Positions 25,473 through 35,196 of a stretch of DNA of 64,000 nt are shown one piece after another (within the stretch, counting starts at the first letter, position 1; the number at the start of each line of letters is the position of its first letter). Under the pieces are notes generated by a model. That model made no database searches and had not been told where the DNA came from. It worked only from the letters and a program-made list of their open reading frames with translations. Both the position numbers and the translations under genes were made by a program. This DNA is from WHSW01 sp963767475 (GTDB taxonomy: Bacteria; Actinomycetota; Thermoleophilia; Solirubrobacterales; 70-9). The stretch spans positions 186,001 through 250,000 of the forward strand of contig CAVYEI010000001.1 of the NCBI GenBank assembly GCA_963767475.1, read 5' to 3'.

Positions 25473-25479
25473 AAGGAGG
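25473..25479 (+). promoter_or_regulatory. Shine-Dalgarno that fixes a TTG start
   Basis: AAGGAGG five bases before TTG 25485. No ATG or GTG lies in the right place for the signal peptide, so this site decides the start of the lipase gene. A TAGATT -10-like hexamer lies about 40 bases upstream of the start. Confidence 0.65.
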
Positions 25480-25484
25480 GACCC

Positions 25485-26675
25485 TTGCATCGATTCGGAT
25501 TCGCGACCGCGGTCGCACTATGCGTGACGGTCGCGTTCGCGGGCTCCGCGAGCGGCGCCCAGGAGCTGGTCAAGGGCCCGGGCGGCGCCAAGTTCTACAC
25601 GCCGCCCAAGGACCTGCCGAAGGGACACGGCTCCCTGATCTGGCAGCGCAAGGCCAAGGGGTTGATGCCGATCGAGGGCGCGAAGTCGAACACGCTCGTC
25701 CTCTACACCTCGAAGACGCCGCAGGGCAAGACGACCGCCGTCTCCGGCGTCGTCAGCGTCCCCAAGGGCAAGCCGCCGAAGGGTGGCTGGCCGGTCGTCT
25801 CCTACGCCCACGGCACGACGGGTAACGCCGACTCCTGCGCCCCCAGCCGGGTGCCCGCGACGAGCCCGGTGGCGCCCTCGGTCAGCTACATCGATCCCCA
25901 GCTTCAGGAATGGATCGGCGCCGGCTACGCGGTCGTGCGCACCGACTACCAGGGCCTCGGCACCCCCGGCCCGCACCCGTACCTGGTCGGCGCGGCGGAG
26001 GGCCGCGGCGTCGTCGACATCGTCACCGCCGCGCGTCAGCTGAACCCGTCGATCGGCAAGCGCTACCTGCTCTCCGGTCACTCGCAGGGCGGCCACGCGG
26101 CGCTGTTCGCGGCCGGGCTGGCGCAGCAGTACACGCCGAAGCTGAAGCTCGCCGGCACGGTCGCCTACGCGCCCGCGTCGCACATCCTCGAGCAGGCCGA
26201 TCTGCTCCCGGCGCTGACTTCGCCGAGCTCGCTGAGCGCGCTGGCGGCGCTGATCGTCAACGGCGCGGCGAGCCAGTCGACCGCGATCGCGATCCCGAGC
26301 CTGCTCTCCGATCCGGCGCTGGCGCTCTATCCGCAGACCGACCAGACCTGCCTCGCGCAGCTCAGCCAAGCCGACTCGTTCGGCGGCCTCGCCCCCTCGA
26401 CGCTGCTGCGCGACGGAGCCGACACCGGGCCGCTGTTCGCCGTGCTCGCGACCGAGAACCCGGCCGTGACCACGAGCGCGCCGATCATGATCCTCCAGGG
26501 CGACGCCGACACGACGGTGTTCCCGTTTCTCACCGACCAGCTCAACGGCGAGCTCGTCGCCCTCGGCGATCAGGTCACCTACACCAAGTACCCGGGCGTC
26601 GACCACGGCGCGATCCCGGGCGCGTCGGCGGCCGAGGCGCTGGCGTTCATGGAGGGCGCGCTGCCTCCGGGCTGA
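25485..26675 (+). CDS. secreted alpha/beta-hydrolase, secretory-lipase type
   Basis: Exported serine hydrolase, 396 aa, with signal peptide in residues 1-25 (VALCVTVAFAGSASGA). The nucleophile elbow is GHSQGGHA near residue 197. The acid lies in LQGDADTTVF and the catalytic His in PGVDHGAIPG near the C-terminus, all in the normal order. Overall it resembles the LIP (secretory lipase) family that hydrolyses esters or triglycerides outside the cell. It uses a TTG start with a strong Shine-Dalgarno. A fragment similar to its last 30 residues occurs at 47,933-48,028. Confidence 0.85.
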   Translation: MHRFGFATAVALCVTVAFAGSASGAQELVKGPGGAKFYTPPKDLPKGHGSLIWQRKAKGLMPIEGAKSNTLVLYTSKTPQGKTTAVSGVVSVPKGKPPKGGWPVVSYAHGTTGNADSCAPSRVPATSPVAPSVSYIDPQLQEWIGAGYAVVRTDYQGLGTPGPHPYLVGAAEGRGVVDIVTAARQLNPSIGKRYLLSGHSQGGHAALFAAGLAQQYTPKLKLAGTVAYAPASHILEQADLLPALTSPSSLSALAALIVNGAASQSTAIAIPSLLSDPALALYPQTDQTCLAQLSQADSFGGLAPSTLLRDGADTGPLFAVLATENPAVTTSAPIMILQGDADTTVFPFLTDQLNGELVALGDQVTYTKYPGVDHGAIPGASAAEALAFMEGALPPG

Positions 26676-26687
26676 GCGCCGGGAGCG

Positions 26688-27891
26688 CTAGCGCGTCGAG
26701 TACGCCGGCTCGGCGACCCCGTCGTCGAGGTTGCCCGAGAGCGCCAGGGCGAGGGCGGCGATCGCGATCAGCGTCAGGCCGTAGATCTCCGCCGTCTCGC
26801 GCAGGCCGACCTCGGTGACGGCGATCCCGGCGAGGATCGCCGGCAGGCTGAAGGCGAGGTAGGAGACGACGAAGACGGCGGAGTTGACGCCGGCGCGCTG
26901 ATCGGCCGGCGCGCGCAGGCTCAGGGCGCGGAAGACGCCGGCGAACGCCGGCCCGAACCCGAGTCCCGCGACCGCCGCGCCGATCAAGAACAGGGCGCCC
27001 GACTGATCCGCGAGCGCGACGAGGGAGAGGGCGACGCCGGCGATCAGGGCGCTGAGGCCGCCGCGGGCGACCGTTCGCGGGGAGACGTCGCGCAGCCAGA
27101 TCGCGACGATCGCGCTGGTCCCGGCGAGGATGAAGATCGGCAAGCCGCCCGCGAGGTGGCTGCTCTGGCCGAGCACGCCGGCGGTCAAGGAGGCGCCGAG
27201 CGAGAGGATCAGCCCGCCGAGCGCCCAGGTCGCGGCCAGGCTCGGCAGCGCGGCGACGAACGCCGCCCGCATCTCGGCCGGGACGGCGACCTGCGGGCGC
27301 AGCGAGCTTCGCCAGCGCCCGTCGTTGGGCACGGTCTCTGGGATCGCGAACACGGCGAGCGTCGCGACCGCGAAGGCGCCGACCAGGATCCAGTAGACGA
27401 AGCGGGTCGGATCGGGCCCGTAGTCGACCAGCAGGCCGGCGGCGAGGGCGCCGAGCGCGAGCCCGCTCATCGGCGCGACCGCGCCCATCAGCGGGCCGCG
27501 GCCGGGCTTCGAGGGCGGCTGCGAGGTCGATCAGCGCGGCGCTGATCGCCCCCATCGCGGTCCCGGTCGCCAGCCCCTGGAGGATCCGGGCGGCGAACAG
27601 CCAGCCGACGCCGCTCGCCTCGGCGAACGCCAGCATCGCCAGGATCTGCACCACAAGCGCCGCGATCAGCGTCGGCCGGCGGCCGATGTGGTCGGAGATC
27701 GAGCCGACGACCAGCAGCGCGGCCAGCAGCGCGATCGCATAGACGGCGAAGACGCTGGTCAGGGTCACCGACGAGAAGCCCCACTGTTCCTGGTAGACGA
27801 CGTAGAGCGGCGAGGGCACGCTCGACGCGAACAACAGCGCGGCAAGGATCGCCGCGAGAACCCAAAACGAGGTGTCGCGGCGAAGCTTCAT
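26688..27891 (-). CDS. MFS transporter, one frameshift
   Basis: Twelve-helix major facilitator, about 400 aa when joined. The N-terminal half (from ATG 27891) has SFWVLAAILAALLFASSVPSP, the loop 2-3 motif GSISDHIGRRPTLI and helices to DLAA. The C-terminal half reads from GAVAPMSGLALGALAAGLL to the stop at 26688. The two halves are in different frames and join near 27,515 by a one-base change, giving DLAAA-SKPGRGPLMGAV. Substrate unknown; the D-x-x-GRR motif is kept, so it should be functional if the shift is a consensus error. Convergent with the lipase gene. Confidence 0.8.
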
Positions 27892-27974
27892 CGCTACCTA
27901 TGGCTTAGCAGGGTCGAATCTGTTGCTTTTCCTCCACGGATATGAAACGAGCCTGACGGCGTCGATGCGAGGCG

Positions 27975-27980
27975 TAGCCT
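27975..27980 (+). promoter_or_regulatory. -10 hexamer TAGCCT, leaderless type
   Basis: Seven bases before GTG 27988 of the GH25 lysozyme gene. Confidence 0.45.
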
Positions 27981-27987
27981 TTGGGAT

Positions 27988-28740
27988 GTGGGCGGCAGGA
28001 GATGGACGCGGGCGGCACTCGTCGCCGCGCTGGTATTCGGGCTCGCCGCGGGCACGGCCTCGGCGGCCCCGCGGCTGCCCGGGATCGACGTCTCGCGCTT
28101 TCAGGATCAGATCGACTGGCCGGCGGTCGCCGGCGACGGGATCCGCTTCGCCTTCGTCCAGGCGAGCCGCGGCTCGGGCGCTGACTGCACCGTGCGGCCG
28201 AACCAGTGCGGCCTCGACGGCTTCTATGACTTCAACTACGCCGAGGCGAAGGCGGCGGGGATCCGCGTCGGCCCCTACCACCGCGCCTTCGTCGGCGGCG
28301 ACGGACCGGCGGAGGTGAAGTTCGACGCCAAGGCCGAGGCGGCGGTGTTCATCGCCGAGGTCGGCGAGCTCGAGAAGGGCGACCTCCGCCCCGCGCTCGA
28401 CATGGAGACGCCGTTCGACGATCTGACCGCGACCGAGCTGCGGATCTGGGCGCGGACCTGGCTCAAGCGGGTCGGCAACGCGCTTCACACGAAGCCGATC
28501 ATCTACACCAACACGAGCAGCTGGGGTGCGCTTGGCAACCCGCTCAGCTTCGCCCGCGCCGGCCACCCGCTCTGGGTCGCGAACTGGAACGTGCCCAAGC
28601 CGATGGTGCCCGCGGCCAACTGGGCCGGCGAGAGCTGGCGCGTTTGGCAGCACTCGAGCGAAGGCACCGTCGCCGGGATCAGCGGCCGGGTGGACCTGGA
28701 TTGGCTGCGCGGTGGGTGGCGCGGCGTGAGCGCACGCTGA
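27988..28740 (+). CDS. secreted GH25 lysozyme-like muramidase
   Basis: Exported peptidoglycan muramidase of glycoside hydrolase family 25, 250 aa. The signal peptide is residues 1-27 (AALVAALVFGLAAGTASA). The GH25 barrel begins LPGIDVSRFQDQIDWPAV (catalytic Asp in GIDVS) and carries ALDMETP (the Asp-x-Glu catalytic pair) near residue 133, IIYTNTSSW, and ends with VWQHSSEGTVAGISGRVDLD. This is the normal GH25 length. GTG 27988 follows a TAGCCT -10 by seven bases, suggesting a leaderless mRNA. Confidence 0.9.
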   Translation: MGGRRWTRAALVAALVFGLAAGTASAAPRLPGIDVSRFQDQIDWPAVAGDGIRFAFVQASRGSGADCTVRPNQCGLDGFYDFNYAEAKAAGIRVGPYHRAFVGGDGPAEVKFDAKAEAAVFIAEVGELEKGDLRPALDMETPFDDLTATELRIWARTWLKRVGNALHTKPIIYTNTSSWGALGNPLSFARAGHPLWVANWNVPKPMVPAANWAGESWRVWQHSSEGTVAGISGRVDLDWLRGGWRGVSAR

Positions 28741-28817
28741 CGCCCACGACAGCCTGAACGGCCAGATCAAGCGGTGTTCGGGTCAAGTCCGCGGCGGCAG
28801 GTGGCGATATCGCGTGC

Positions 28818-29045
28818 ATGAGGTCGAAGCCATCAGCTCTCGCAGCACGGGCACTGGTCGTCGCGACGGCGCTGGCCGCCGGCGGCGCCTTCGCCGGCTG
28901 CTCAGAGGCCGATCAGGCATCGGCGACGCCCAGCGAACCGGTGGTCAGCAGCCGCAGCGCCGACCAACCGCGCACGACGATCGCCGGCGCCATGATCCGC
29001 GACCAGTCCACGCACACGGCCGCGAACGACGCGCAGTCCAACTAA
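28818..29045 (+). CDS. small putative lipoprotein
   Basis: A 75-aa exported protein. Basic start MRSKPSALAAR, hydrophobic stretch ALVVATALAAGGAFAG, then a lipobox-like AFAGC at residues 23-27. The mature part is only about 48 residues, rich in Ser, Ala, Thr and Asn, with no recognisable fold. Function unknown. It sits between the lysozyme and the NHL protein on the same strand. Confidence 0.5.
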   Translation: MRSKPSALAARALVVATALAAGGAFAGCSEADQASATPSEPVVSSRSADQPRTTIAGAMIRDQSTHTAANDAQSN

Positions 29046-29068
29046 TCCCAGCTGAACAAGGGCCGGTG

Positions 29069-29074
29069 TAGGCT
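29069..29074 (+). promoter_or_regulatory. -10 hexamer TAGGCT, leaderless type
   Basis: Six bases before GTG 29081 of the NHL-repeat gene. Confidence 0.5.
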
Positions 29075-29080
29075 GATCGC

Positions 29081-31402
29081 GTGGAGGTTGCAGGGCCTCT
29101 GGGCTGGAGCACGCTGGACAGGGTGACGCGGCTCGTAGGGGGCGCGATCGCCGCTCTGGGCGCGAGCGCCGCGCTCTCGCTCGCCTCCGCCCCACCCGCC
29201 GCGGCCGAGTTCAAGTTCGTCGGCGAATGGGGCTCGCCCATCGGCGGCGAGCTGATCTTCCCCTTCGATGTCGAGCGCGACAACGCCGGCAACACCTACG
29301 TCGTCGACGCGCTCGCCCGGACCGTCCACAAGTACGACGCCGCCAACAACCACGTGCTCAGCTGGGGCTCGTTCGGCACCGGTCCGGGCCAGTTCGGAAA
29401 CCCGATCTCGATCGGCGTCAACGAGGGCAACGGCGAGGTCTACGTCGCCGACATCAACGAGCTCAACCCGCTGGGGTTCATCAAGATCCAGCGCTTCGAC
29501 TCAAACGGCAATTTCATCGGTCAGTTCGGCAGCTTCGGCGAGGACGCGGGACAGTTCGAAGACGTCGACGGGATCTCGGTCAACCAGGCCAACGGCGACG
29601 TGTTCGTGACCGAGCAGAACCGGGTGCAGCGATTCAACGCCGCCGGGCAGTTCGAGCTGATGTGGGGCAAGGACGTCGTCCCGGGCGGCGGCACCGGGCC
29701 GGAGACCTGCGTCGCCGGCTGCAAGGCGGGCGAGATCGGGACCGCCGCGGGCGAGCTCTCGTTTCCCAGCGGGATCGCCGTGTCGGGCAACCTCGTGTTC
29801 GTCAGCGAGGACGGCAATTCGCGAGTCTCGCGCTTCAACGCCACCACCGGCGCCTTTCAGGTGATGGGCGGGCGCGACGTCCAACCCGGCGGCGCGCAGA
29901 TCGGCGAGACCTGCGTCGCGGCCTGTCAGGCCGGACTACGCGGCACCGGGCCGGGCGAGCTCGACGAGGTTGCGGGCATCGACGTCAACCACGCCTTCGG
30001 CTTCGTCTACATCGTCGACGCCGACAACCATCGGGTCCAGCGCTGGAACACGGCCCTCACCTACTCGAGTGAGTTCGGCGCCGAGGGAACAGGCGACGGC
30101 GAGTTCCAAACCCCCGACGGATTGACCGAGAACCAGGGAACCGTGATCGTCACCGACCTCTCGCCTCCACGTGCCCAGACCTTCACCGGGGCGGGGGTCT
30201 TTCAGGCTCACTTCGGCGACCCGCGGCCCGGGACGATCCAGGTCCCGAGCGGGATCGCCGCCGGCCCGGGCGGCGTCTACGTCACCGACCAGCAAGATCG
30301 AGTGCTTGTGTTCGACAACCAGGGCGGCTTCATCAAGCGCTTCGGCGGTTCGGGCGGAGCGGCGGGCAACCTCTCGAGACCGGCCGGGATCGCGGCCGGC
30401 GCCGACGGCAATGTCTACGTCGCCGACCAGGGCAACGACCGCGTGCAGCGGTTCAGCTCAGCCGGTGAGGCTCTGAGCGCTTGGGGAAGCACCGGCGCTG
30501 CCCAGGGTCAGTTCGACTCTCCCATCGACGTCGCGGTTGGTCGCGCCGGCAGCGTCTACGTGGTCGATGCGAGCAACCAACGGATACAGCGCTTCAGCGC
30601 GATCGGAGGTTTCGAAGGCACCTGGGGCGCGCCGGGCGAGGCGCCTGGGCAGTTCTCGTTCCCAAGCGGGATCGCCACCGACCCCGACGGCAACGTCTAC
30701 ATCGCCGACTCCAGCAATCACCGGATTCAGAAGTTCGACCCCGACGGCGGGCTGATCACCATCTGGGGAGGCGAGGGGGTCGGCGACGGACAGTTCGAGG
30801 GTCCGCGTGACGTGGCCGTCGACGGCGCCGGCAACGTATTTGTGGTCGACCTCGGCAACAACCGCATCCAGGCCTTCGGCCCGAACGGCGAGTTCCGCGG
30901 CCGCTGGGGAGCCAACGGCGGCGACGGCACCGCCGGCGCCGCCCCGGGCGAGTTCTATCTGCCGTTCTCGGTCGCGGTCGACGCCCCCGGCTACATCTAC
31001 GTCGTCGACGCCCAAAACAACCGGGTGCAGAAGTTCGCCGGCACGCCGGAGCTGGGCCTGAAGGGGAAGAAGCGCCAGCGGCTCAAGCGGCTGAAGGTCT
31101 CGGCCGCCTGCACAAGCGGCCCCTGCAACGTGCGCCTCTCGGGCAAGGTGGTCGTCAAGGGCGGGCAGGCGGCGGCGAAGCGCGCCAAGGTCTCGATCAA
31201 GCTCAAGCCGGTGAGCCTGACGCTGAACGCCGGGGCGGCGGCGACGAAGAAGCTGAAGCCGAAGAAGGCGAAGCGGAGCCTGCGGCAGGTCAGCGCGCTG
31301 CTCGATGACGGGGCGCGCGCGAAGGTGTTGGTGCGCGGCGTCGCCACCAACGAAGCCGGCAACGGCAAGGCGAAGCGGAGAATCAAGCTGCGGGCGCGAT
31401 AG
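29081..31402 (+). CDS. secreted NHL-repeat beta-propeller protein
   Basis: Exported 773-aa protein with about twelve NHL repeats, enough for two six-bladed propellers. Typical repeat cores are NVYIADSSNHRIQKFD and NVFVVDLGNNRIQAFG. The signal segment ends near residue 45 (APPAAAEFKF). After the last repeat the final 120 residues are very Lys/Arg-rich (KGKKRQRLKRLK, KKLKPKKAKR) with two cysteines (ACTSGPC), possibly for wall or polyanion binding. GTG 29081 lies six bases after TAGGCT; GTG 29123 is an alternative. NHL proteins mediate protein or polymer binding; no enzyme motif is visible. Confidence 0.85.
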   Translation: MEVAGPLGWSTLDRVTRLVGGAIAALGASAALSLASAPPAAAEFKFVGEWGSPIGGELIFPFDVERDNAGNTYVVDALARTVHKYDAANNHVLSWGSFGTGPGQFGNPISIGVNEGNGEVYVADINELNPLGFIKIQRFDSNGNFIGQFGSFGEDAGQFEDVDGISVNQANGDVFVTEQNRVQRFNAAGQFELMWGKDVVPGGGTGPETCVAGCKAGEIGTAAGELSFPSGIAVSGNLVFVSEDGNSRVSRFNATTGAFQVMGGRDVQPGGAQIGETCVAACQAGLRGTGPGELDEVAGIDVNHAFGFVYIVDADNHRVQRWNTALTYSSEFGAEGTGDGEFQTPDGLTENQGTVIVTDLSPPRAQTFTGAGVFQAHFGDPRPGTIQVPSGIAAGPGGVYVTDQQDRVLVFDNQGGFIKRFGGSGGAAGNLSRPAGIAAGADGNVYVADQGNDRVQRFSSAGEALSAWGSTGAAQGQFDSPIDVAVGRAGSVYVVDASNQRIQRFSAIGGFEGTWGAPGEAPGQFSFPSGIATDPDGNVYIADSSNHRIQKFDPDGGLITIWGGEGVGDGQFEGPRDVAVDGAGNVFVVDLGNNRIQAFGPNGEFRGRWGANGGDGTAGAAPGEFYLPFSVAVDAPGYIYVVDAQNNRVQKFAGTPELGLKGKKRQRLKRLKVSAACTSGPCNVRLSGKVVVKGGQAAAKRAKVSIKLKPVSLTLNAGAAATKKLKPKKAKRSLRQVSALLDDGARAKVLVRGVATNEAGNGKAKRRIKLRAR

Positions 31403-31430
31403 CAGGAGCGCCAGGCGCGGGCGCGAATCG

Positions 31431-31922
31431 ATGCGCATGCGCTTCAACCGCCTCCCCCTCGCCGTGCTCCTCGCCCTCGCCGTCCTCGCCACCGCCGCGA
31501 TCGGCTTCGCGGTCGGCCAGTCGGCCAAGGAGCCGGTGACCCGCGAGGCGCTCGCCGGCAGCGAGCATCCCCGCGGTGCCAAGGACCGGACGCTTGGCCT
31601 CTCGCGGGTGACGATCAAGCCGGGCGGCACGATCGACCTTCACCATCATCAGGGAACCCAGGTCGCCTACATCCACCGCGGCAAGCTGACTTACTCGGTC
31701 GAGCAGGGCGAGGTCAAGATCCGCGAGGGCGCCTTTGAGGACGGTGCCCAGGTGGTGGGCGAGATCAAGGCCGGCGAGACCGGCAAGGTCCGCTCGGGCC
31801 AGTGGATCATCGAGCAGCCGTCGACCTTCCACCAGGCCGCCAACAACGGCAAGAAGACGATCGTCATCTACCTGGCGACGCTGCTGAAGACAGGCGCGCC
31901 GCCGTCGAGCCCGGTGGGTTGA
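31431..31922 (+). CDS. membrane-anchored single-cupin protein
   Basis: A 163-aa protein with an N-terminal signal anchor (LPLAVLLALAVLATAAIGFAVG) and one cupin domain. The metal-site motif is GTIDLHHHQGTQVAYIHRGKL, with a later STFHQAANNG His. It is probably on the outer face of the membrane or secreted. The second ATG (31437) is equally possible. Function unknown; the stop is 12 bp before the PLP enzyme gene, suggesting an operon. Confidence 0.75.
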   Translation: MRMRFNRLPLAVLLALAVLATAAIGFAVGQSAKEPVTREALAGSEHPRGAKDRTLGLSRVTIKPGGTIDLHHHQGTQVAYIHRGKLTYSVEQGEVKIREGAFEDGAQVVGEIKAGETGKVRSGQWIIEQPSTFHQAANNGKKTIVIYLATLLKTGAPPSSPVG

Positions 31923-31933
31923 GCTCGGTCACG

Positions 31934-33043
31934 ATGGACGACCCCCGCCCCGAGACGCTCTGCGTCGAGGCCGGCTACCACGGCGCTGTCGGCGACCCGG
32001 TCACCCCGGCGATCTACCCCTCCACCACCTACCACCAGGGCGAGGGCGGCACCTACGAGTACATCCGCGAGGCATCGCCGACGATCGAGGCCTTCGAGCG
32101 CGCGATCGGCTCGCTCGAGGGTGGCCACGCGGCGGCGTTTTCCTCCGGGATGGCCGCGGCCGCCTCGGTGCTCGATGGACTCGCGCCCGGCTCCCGGGTG
32201 CTGGCGCCGGTCGTGAGCTACCTCGGGGTGCGGAGGCTGCTGGCTGCCCGGGCCGAGCTGGGCGCTTTGGAGGTCTCGTACGTCGACCAGACCGACACCG
32301 AGGCCGCGATCGCGGCGATCGGCGACGCGGACCTGGTCTGGGCCGAGACGCCGAACAACCCGCTGATCGGGATCACCGACCTGGCGGCGCTCTCCGGCGC
32401 CGCCCATGGGCGCGGCGCCGCGGTTGCCGTCGACGCGACGCTCGCCACCCCCCTGCTTCAGCGCTCGCTCGAGCTCGGCGCCGACTTCGTCGTTCATTCG
32501 GCGACCAAGTACCTCGCGGGGCACGCCGACTCGCTGCTCGGGGTGGTCGTGACCGCCGACGAGGCCGGCGCGGAAACGCTCATCCATCGGCGCGAAATGA
32601 CCGGGGCGGTGCCGGGGCCGTTTGAGGCCTTTCTCGGCGTGCGCGGGATTCGGACGCTGGCGCTAAGGGTCGAGCGGAGTCAGGCGAACGCGGGCGAGCT
32701 GGCTACGCGACTTGTTGGCCATCCGGCCGTGTCGCGCGTGCGCTACCCGGGCCTCGCCGATGATCCGGGCCATGAGCTCGCGGCGCGGCAGATGAGCGGC
32801 TTCGGAGCGATGATCGCGTTCGAGGTCGGTGACGGCGCCGAGGCGGCGGACGCGGTCTGCGCCGGCGTGCGGCGGATCTCGAACGCGACCAGCCTCGGCG
32901 GGGTCGAGACGCTGATCGAGCGCCGGGGTCGGTATGCGGAGGAGCAGGGCGAGGTGCCGGCCAACCTGATCCGGCTGTCAGTGGGCTGCGAGCACGTCGA
33001 GGATCTATGGGCGGATCTCGAGCAGGCGCTCGCGCTCAGCTGA
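31934..33043 (+). CDS. PLP-dependent trans-sulfuration enzyme family protein
   Basis: Cystathionine gamma-synthase/lyase or methionine gamma-lyase-type enzyme, 369 aa, cytoplasmic. It has YPSTTYHQGEGG, FSSGMAAAASVL (PLP phosphate site), WAETPNNPL (cofactor Asp/Asn region), DATLATP and the Schiff-base lysine in HSATKYLAGHADSLLG. The C-terminal LIRLSVGCEHVEDL is the family signature. Which of the trans-sulfuration reactions it performs cannot be read from the sequence. Its 3' end overlaps the convergent flavin oxidase gene by 8 bp. Confidence 0.88.
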   Translation: MDDPRPETLCVEAGYHGAVGDPVTPAIYPSTTYHQGEGGTYEYIREASPTIEAFERAIGSLEGGHAAAFSSGMAAAASVLDGLAPGSRVLAPVVSYLGVRRLLAARAELGALEVSYVDQTDTEAAIAAIGDADLVWAETPNNPLIGITDLAALSGAAHGRGAAVAVDATLATPLLQRSLELGADFVVHSATKYLAGHADSLLGVVVTADEAGAETLIHRREMTGAVPGPFEAFLGVRGIRTLALRVERSQANAGELATRLVGHPAVSRVRYPGLADDPGHELAARQMSGFGAMIAFEVGDGAEAADAVCAGVRRISNATSLGGVETLIERRGRYAEEQGEVPANLIRLSVGCEHVEDLWADLEQALALS

Positions 33044-34129
33044 CGAGCTCGGCGCCGCAGAGGTCGGCGAGCGCTTCGGCGGTCTCGGGCGCGAACTGAA
33101 ATCCCTGCCCGCTGCAGGCCGAGCCGACGACGATCGGTCCGTGGCGCTCGAGGATGAAGCGCTCGTCGGGAGTGTTGGTGTAGAGGCAGGCCTCGACCTC
33201 GGTCGGGCGCTCGGCGAGACCGGGAAAGCGCGAGCGCGCCCAGCCGCTGATGCGCTCGAGCGCCCTCGTTGTCGGTGATCTCCCAGCGCCCGTCGCCCGG
33301 GTCGGCCTCCGGGCCGCGGCGATGAAGGGCGGCCTTGAGGCCGACGCTTGGGATCGATCAGCGCGTAGGGCTCGTCGCCGTCGAACTCCATCAGCGCGGG
33401 CAGCGTCGCCGCGTTGGCGGGCGGCTCGAAGTAGGCGACCGACTGCGAGCTGACCGTGAGCGGCAGCTCGATTCCGATCTGGCGCCAGCAGCGCCGCCGT
33501 CCAGGGACCGGCGGTGACGACGACCCGCCGGCAGCGCCAGGCTGCGCCGCGTGGTCCGCACCTCGACCTGATCGCCGCCCAGCTCGAGCGCGACCACACG
33601 CTCGTTTTGGTGCGCTTCGGCTCCCGCCTCGACCGCCGAGCGCAGCAGGGCGTCGCGGGCGCGATCGGCGCGGATCACCCCCGCCTCGGGCTGCAGCAGG
33701 ACCGGGTCGGCGGCCGAGCCGGTGATCGCGAAGCGGCGCTCGACCGCGCTCGGCGTCGAGCAGCTCGAACTCGACCCTGGCGGCGTCGAACGACGGCCGC
33801 AAAGGGCTCGATCGCGGCGCCGCCGCGTAGAGCGCCCCGCGGAAGATCGAGGAACGGCTCGATCCGCCGTGGCGGCCTCGAGCATCCGCCACTCCGCCAG
33901 CGCCCGCAGCCCCATCTGCAGGTGACTCGGGATCCGGATAGGCCGCGGGGGAGAAGATCCGGGCGGTGCCGCGGCTCGAGCCCTGCGCAGCGGTCAGCGA
34001 GCCGCGCTCGAGCAGGGCGACCGAGACGTCGCGGCGAGCGAGCGCGCGGGCGGTCGCCGCGCCGACGACGCCACCGCCGATCACGACGACGTCGGCGCTG
34101 GCGGGCGTGGCGGCTCGCCGCCCGGTCAG
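33036..34129 (-). CDS. monomeric sarcosine/N-methyl-amino-acid oxidase-like flavoenzyme, frameshifted
   Basis: FAD amine oxidase of the MSOX/MTOX (SoxA, SolA) type, about 365 aa when three frames are joined. Pieces seen: VVVIGGGVVGAATARAL (FAD-binding Rossmann), GSSRGTARIFSPAAYPDPE, LRALAEWRMLEA, LLQPEAGVIRADRARDALL, VTAGPWTAALL, and the C-terminal CLYTNTPDERFILERH with GSACSGQGFQFAPETAEAL. In MSOX the Cys of the C-Y-T-x-TPDE motif carries the covalent flavin, and it is present here. Four or more single-base shifts break the frame. The start is probably GTG at about 34129, destroyed by a one-base loss that also removed the preceding gene's stop. Confidence 0.78.
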
Positions 34130-35196
34130 AGCCGGTCTCCCGCGAGAGGATGCGGGCGGGATTGGCGACCGTGAGCTTCTCGATCGTCGCCTCGTCGATG
34201 CCGCGCTCGCGCAGCCGCGGCAGCACCCAGTCGAGCAGGTAGCGATAGCCGAAGCCGCCGCCGCGGCGGTGAAGCGAGCGCGTGAACACGTCGCAGCCGA
34301 TCGCCAGCTGGTCGGCGTGGCCCTCCCGCAACAGCGCCACCAGCCCGGCCATTCGTTGCCAGTCGGTCTCGATCACCCAGCCGTCGTCCTCACGTCCCCA
34401 GTCGTGGCCGAAGCAGTCGATCGAGAGGTTGTAGCCGCGCGCGAGCAGCTCGCGGTGATAGTCGAGGCGCAGGGTCCAGGAGCCGGGGTCGTCGACCAGG
34501 CGCGCGAACGAATGCTCGGAGAGGAAGGCGTCGCCGTGGCCGATCACAACCCGCTCCGGCCGGCAGCCCTCGTCCTCGAGCACGTCGGCGATCGCGCGGC
34601 CGTCGCAGCCGTCTTCGAAGCCCGGGTGGATCGAGATCGAGACCCCGGTCCGCTCGGCGGCGCGCACCGCGGCGCGCAGCAGGCGCCGGTCGCCGTCGTC
34701 GAGCTTTTCGATCCCGATCTCGCCGATCTGCCCCGCGCGCACGCCGGTGTCGTCGATCCCCTCCTCGATCTCGCTCACCATCCAGTCGGTGAGCGAATCG
34801 ATCGTCGCCTCGCGCCAGCGCTCGGGTCGCGACCGGGCGATGTAGAGGCCGGTCCCGGTGACGATCTGCACCCCGCTTCGGCGCGAGATCCCCGGCAGCG
34901 CCGCGGCGTCGACCCGCATCCCGGGCGTCGACATGTCGACCACGGTGCGCCCGCCGGCGTCGTGAAACTCGGCCAGCTCGGCCTCGACCAGCTCGGAGTC
35001 CTCGACGATCAGGTTCTGGCGGCTGACCTCGATCTGGCGACGGATCGCGCCGCGCTGCTCGAGCGAGAACTCCGCGCTCGCCGTCGGCGGGCCAGGCGTA
35101 ACAGCTGCCGTCGGCGAGCACGTGCTCGTGGATCGAGGTGACGCCGAGCGCCTCCGGGTCGATCGGCCCGGTGACCGTGATCACCTCGCGGCTCAC
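34126..35196 (-). CDS. phosphotriesterase-family metal hydrolase, frameshifted
   Basis: TIM-barrel amidohydrolase-superfamily enzyme (phosphotriesterase homology/lactonase type), about 350 aa. GTG 35196 opens VITVTGPIDPEALGVTSIHEHVLADGS, where HEH is the first metal pair. After a shift near 35,090 the frame from about 34,943 continues with IVTGTGLY, IGEIGIEKL (the Glu/Lys metal bridge region), ISIHPGFEDG, VIGHGDAF (His), LSIDCFGHDWG and IGCDVFTRS (Asp). All metal-ligand positions have candidates. A one-base loss near 34,128 hides the TGA that should overlap the next GTG. The first codon overlaps the stop of the VOC fusion (GTGA). Confidence 0.78.
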
